A stretch of 28,922 bases of DNA, taken from assembly GCA_002077045.2 (NCBI GenBank), contig KZ111182.1, positions 173,826 to 202,747 on the forward strand, given 5' to 3'. Positions 28,309 through 28,922 of this stretch are shown here, piece by piece; position 1 is the first letter of the stretch, and each line of letters starts with the position of its first letter. The DNA is from Rachicladosporium sp. CCFEE 5018. Taxonomy: Eukaryota > Ascomycota > Dothideomycetes > Cladosporiales > Cladosporiaceae. Under the pieces are notes generated by a model. It searched no databases and had not been told where the DNA came from. It saw only the letters and a program-made list of their open reading frames with translations. The position numbers were made by a program, and so were the translations under genes.

Positions 28309-28922
28309 TCACAATATCACACATCGACTCCCTCTTTCTTTATCTCTGTCCCTCCGCCTCCTGCCTTCCCCTCTCTTCGTTCGTCGACTTGGCTGGTCTT
28401 TCCTCACACTCATATCTTTCCGCAAGATCTGCCGACACACATCCACGAAAACCTCGTTAACGTTCAGCCTCCTCCTTGCGCTCGTCTCGTAGTAAGGTAT
28501 ATTTCCCCACTGCTGGCTGACCTGGAATGCTCGCGCGCGGGTGACCCGCCGGTCATCTTCAAGATCTGCTTTGTTGCCCACGAGGACTATGGGGATGTTC
28601 GGCTCATGCTGCTTCATGTGGACTATCTGTTCGCGGAGCTCGGCGAGCTCGGCCAGGGAGGAGGGTGAGGTGATGCTGAAGACTAGGAGGAAGCCTTGGG
28701 CGTAGCGCATGTACATTTCTCTATTCCCACTGTAAGCAAGTGTTGCACTGTGTAACGGCGAACCTGGGCATTGGGGTGAAGCTACCGTATCGACGCTAGA
28801 GATAAGGTCAGCCTGAGTGTCTCCTACTCATGTTCTACATTGACGTACTAAACTGTTCCGTTCCGGCCGTGTCCATGATCTCCAGCATCACTTGTCGTCC
28901 GTCCACGTCGATCGTCTTGCGA
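28309..28922 (-). CDS. RSR1: RSR1/BUD1-type (Rap) small GTPase, C-terminal part
   Basis: This is a Ras-superfamily GTPase of the Rap/Rsr1 branch, which marks polarity sites at the plasma membrane in fungi. The 5' part lies beyond the right edge. Visible exons are 28922-28849, a 10-base exon at 28795-28786, and 28720-28309. Introns are 53 bases (28796-28848, GTACGT...TCTAG) and 65 bases (28721-28785, GTAGCT...AATAG). Spliced, it reads the switch II DTAGTEQFTSIREMYMRYAQG, then LLVFSITS, the guanine-specificity motif VGNKADL (about 28577-28597), and ETSA for the base-binding SAK-like loop. A strongly basic tail (GRRRRDRDKERGSR) ends in the CAAX box CVIL, predicting geranylgeranylation because of the terminal Leu. 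No lesions are seen. The subgroup call rests on TEQF plus SITS and the basic CAAX tail. Confidence 0.88.

Overview
This looks like euchromatic DNA of a filamentous ascomycete (Pezizomycotina). Introns are 51-70 bases with GTANGT-like donors, CTGAC-type branch sites and YAG acceptors. Intergenic gaps are short (0.07-1.2 kb) and genes lie on both strands. The gene set is typically fungal: a Zn2Cys6 regulator, an OYE-type oxidoreductase, an HBN1-like nitroreductase, F-box-like proteins, WBP1 and an RSR1-type GTPase. The F-box-like family and overall gene style suggest Dothideomycetes (Capnodiales/Mycosphaerellales), but that placement is inference. No tRNA, rRNA, transposon or CRISPR array was recognised.

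Layout, left to right. 36-557 (+): last two exons of an amidase-like gene. 584-2714 (-): Zn2Cys6 transcription factor with an apparent frameshift. 3340-4376 (+): secreted protein gene with several lesions. 4721-5394 (+): mitochondrial-type cupin. 5794-8852 (-): very divergent Argonaute-like gene, interrupted and lacking slicer residues. 10069-11016 (+): short-chain dehydrogenase. 11398-11949 and 12310-12843 (+): tandem pair of small F-box-like paralogues. 13654-15119 (+): WBP1, an oligosaccharyltransferase subunit. 15477-16376 (+): another F-box-like protein. 16842-18346 (+): NADH:flavin oxidoreductase with an in-frame TAG. 18416-20312 (-): five-exon MFS transporter. 20866-22689 (-): orphan 607-residue protein. 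23328-26609 (+): 1093-residue disordered protein with a KEN box. 27065-27977 (+): HBN1-like nitroreductase with an in-frame TAA. 28309-28922 (-): RSR1/Rap-type GTPase with a 10-base microexon, running off the right edge.

The genes do not form an obvious pathway. Housekeeping secretory and polarity genes (WBP1, RSR1) sit among accessory genes. The convergent flavin oxidoreductase and MFS pair could serve detoxification or export, but no PKS, NRPS or terpene synthase is present.

Two things stand out. First, the Argonaute-like gene keeps recognisable PAZ, MID and PIWI signatures and the canonical C-terminal end. It has lost at least three of the four slicer residues and carries at least one in-frame stop. 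Second, five of the sixteen genes carry nonsense or frameshift lesions inside otherwise well-preserved reading frames. That is unusual for such a window: it means either clustered gene decay, sequence errors, or an RNA-level correction that cannot be seen here. Genes with a single lesion are typed as CDS and genes with several as pseudogene.
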